A model generated the notes under the pieces. The model ran no database searches. It was not told the DNA's origin and was given only the letters and a program-made list of their open reading frames with translations. From Phenylobacterium zucineum HLK1 (GTDB lineage Bacteria > Pseudomonadota > Alphaproteobacteria > Caulobacterales > Caulobacteraceae), in contig NC_011144.1 in NCBI RefSeq assembly GCF_000017265.1, forward strand, positions 124,001 through 188,000: a stretch of 64,000 nt of DNA, in the 5' to 3' direction. This document shows positions 63,922 to 64,000 of the stretch, in pieces (the first letter of the stretch is position 1; each line of letters starts with the position of its first letter). The translations under genes and the position numbers were made by a program.

Positions 63922-64000
63922 TTGAACGCGCCTTCCCGTCCGAACGACTACGCGGCCTATCCCGACCTCAAGGGGCGGTTCGGCGACTACGGCGGCCAGT
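63922..64000 (+). CDS. trpB: Tryptophan synthase beta chain (5' end only)
   Basis: Twenty-six codons are in the window, from a TTG start at 63922: MNAPSRPNDYAAYPDLKGRF then GDYGGQ. The GRFGDYGGQ block is the conserved TrpB N-terminus. The gene runs off the right edge. Position ten bases after trpF supports the call. Confidence 0.93.
   Translation, partial: MNAPSRPNDYAAYPDLKGRFGDYGGQ

Overview
The window is a high-GC (roughly 70% by eye) alphaproteobacterial chromosome segment. The best fit is a member of the Caulobacteraceae, Phenylobacterium-like. This rests on the aroA-cmk-rpsA-ihfB block, the lptC-lptA-lptB...rpoN...hpf-ptsN block, a sucCDAB operon, DUF1150 and TIGR02300 (FYDLN) proteins, and a P450/TetR/rubredoxin group. 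The genus is an inference, because no rRNA gene lies in the window. Almost all of the sequence is coding, with many ATGA, GTGA and TTGA stop/start overlaps.

Layout. Positions 1-6.7 kb hold the 3' part of ftsY, yciB, a MarR regulator with a lysine-rich tail, and a cytochrome c maturation set (ccmA-ccmB, then ccmC-ccmD-ccmG) split by two unrelated genes. Positions 6.9-9.6 kb hold acnA. Positions 9.6-17.4 kb hold small metabolic and hypothetical genes: DUF1223, DUF2794, acetyltransferase, Bax inhibitor-1 homologue, SGNH esterase, ThpR, CoA-ester lyase and HIT. Mdh (17.5-18.4 kb) is followed by two related LprI-domain envelope proteins and a membrane LytTR regulator next to a DUF2306 protein. The sucC-sucD-sucA-sucB operon is at 22.9-29.4 kb. 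At 29.5-31.8 kb two citrate-synthase-family genes diverge, one fused to an N-terminal helix-turn-helix, with a perfect 17-bp dyad between them. GltB-gltD follow (31.9-37.9 kb), then uppP, an NDUFA9-like protein, tRNA-Leu(CAG), and P450/TetR/rubredoxin.

Positions 42.6-52.6 kb carry the RNase D, LPS-export and sigma-54 block. Between lptB and rpoN lies the most obviously foreign stretch of the window (about 45.25-47.6 kb): a pair of inverted intergenic repeats, an Sf6-type terminase-small-subunit-like gene, and a lower-GC DUF262 gene whose C-terminus carries a HEPN-like R-x4-H motif. A YafY-type WYL regulator with its operator and a GST-like gene follow. I regard the DUF262 gene as the best candidate for a novel defence-like protein and the HTH-citrate synthase pair as the best candidate for a novel metabolic regulatory system.

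Positions 52.7-57 kb carry DUF1150, Hsp20 and a GtrA/GtrB/polytopic glycosyltransferase set with a lipoprotein, then tRNA-Ala(GGC). Positions 57-64 kb carry the FYDLN acidic protein, aroA-cmk-rpsA, ihfB, mscL, a hemerythrin, trpF and the start of trpB.

Together the window supplies a large part of the TCA cycle (aconitase, malate dehydrogenase, 2-oxoglutarate dehydrogenase E1/E2, succinyl-CoA synthetase, citrate-synthase paralogues), ammonia assimilation (GOGAT), c-type cytochrome maturation, and envelope biogenesis (LPS export, undecaprenyl phosphate recycling).
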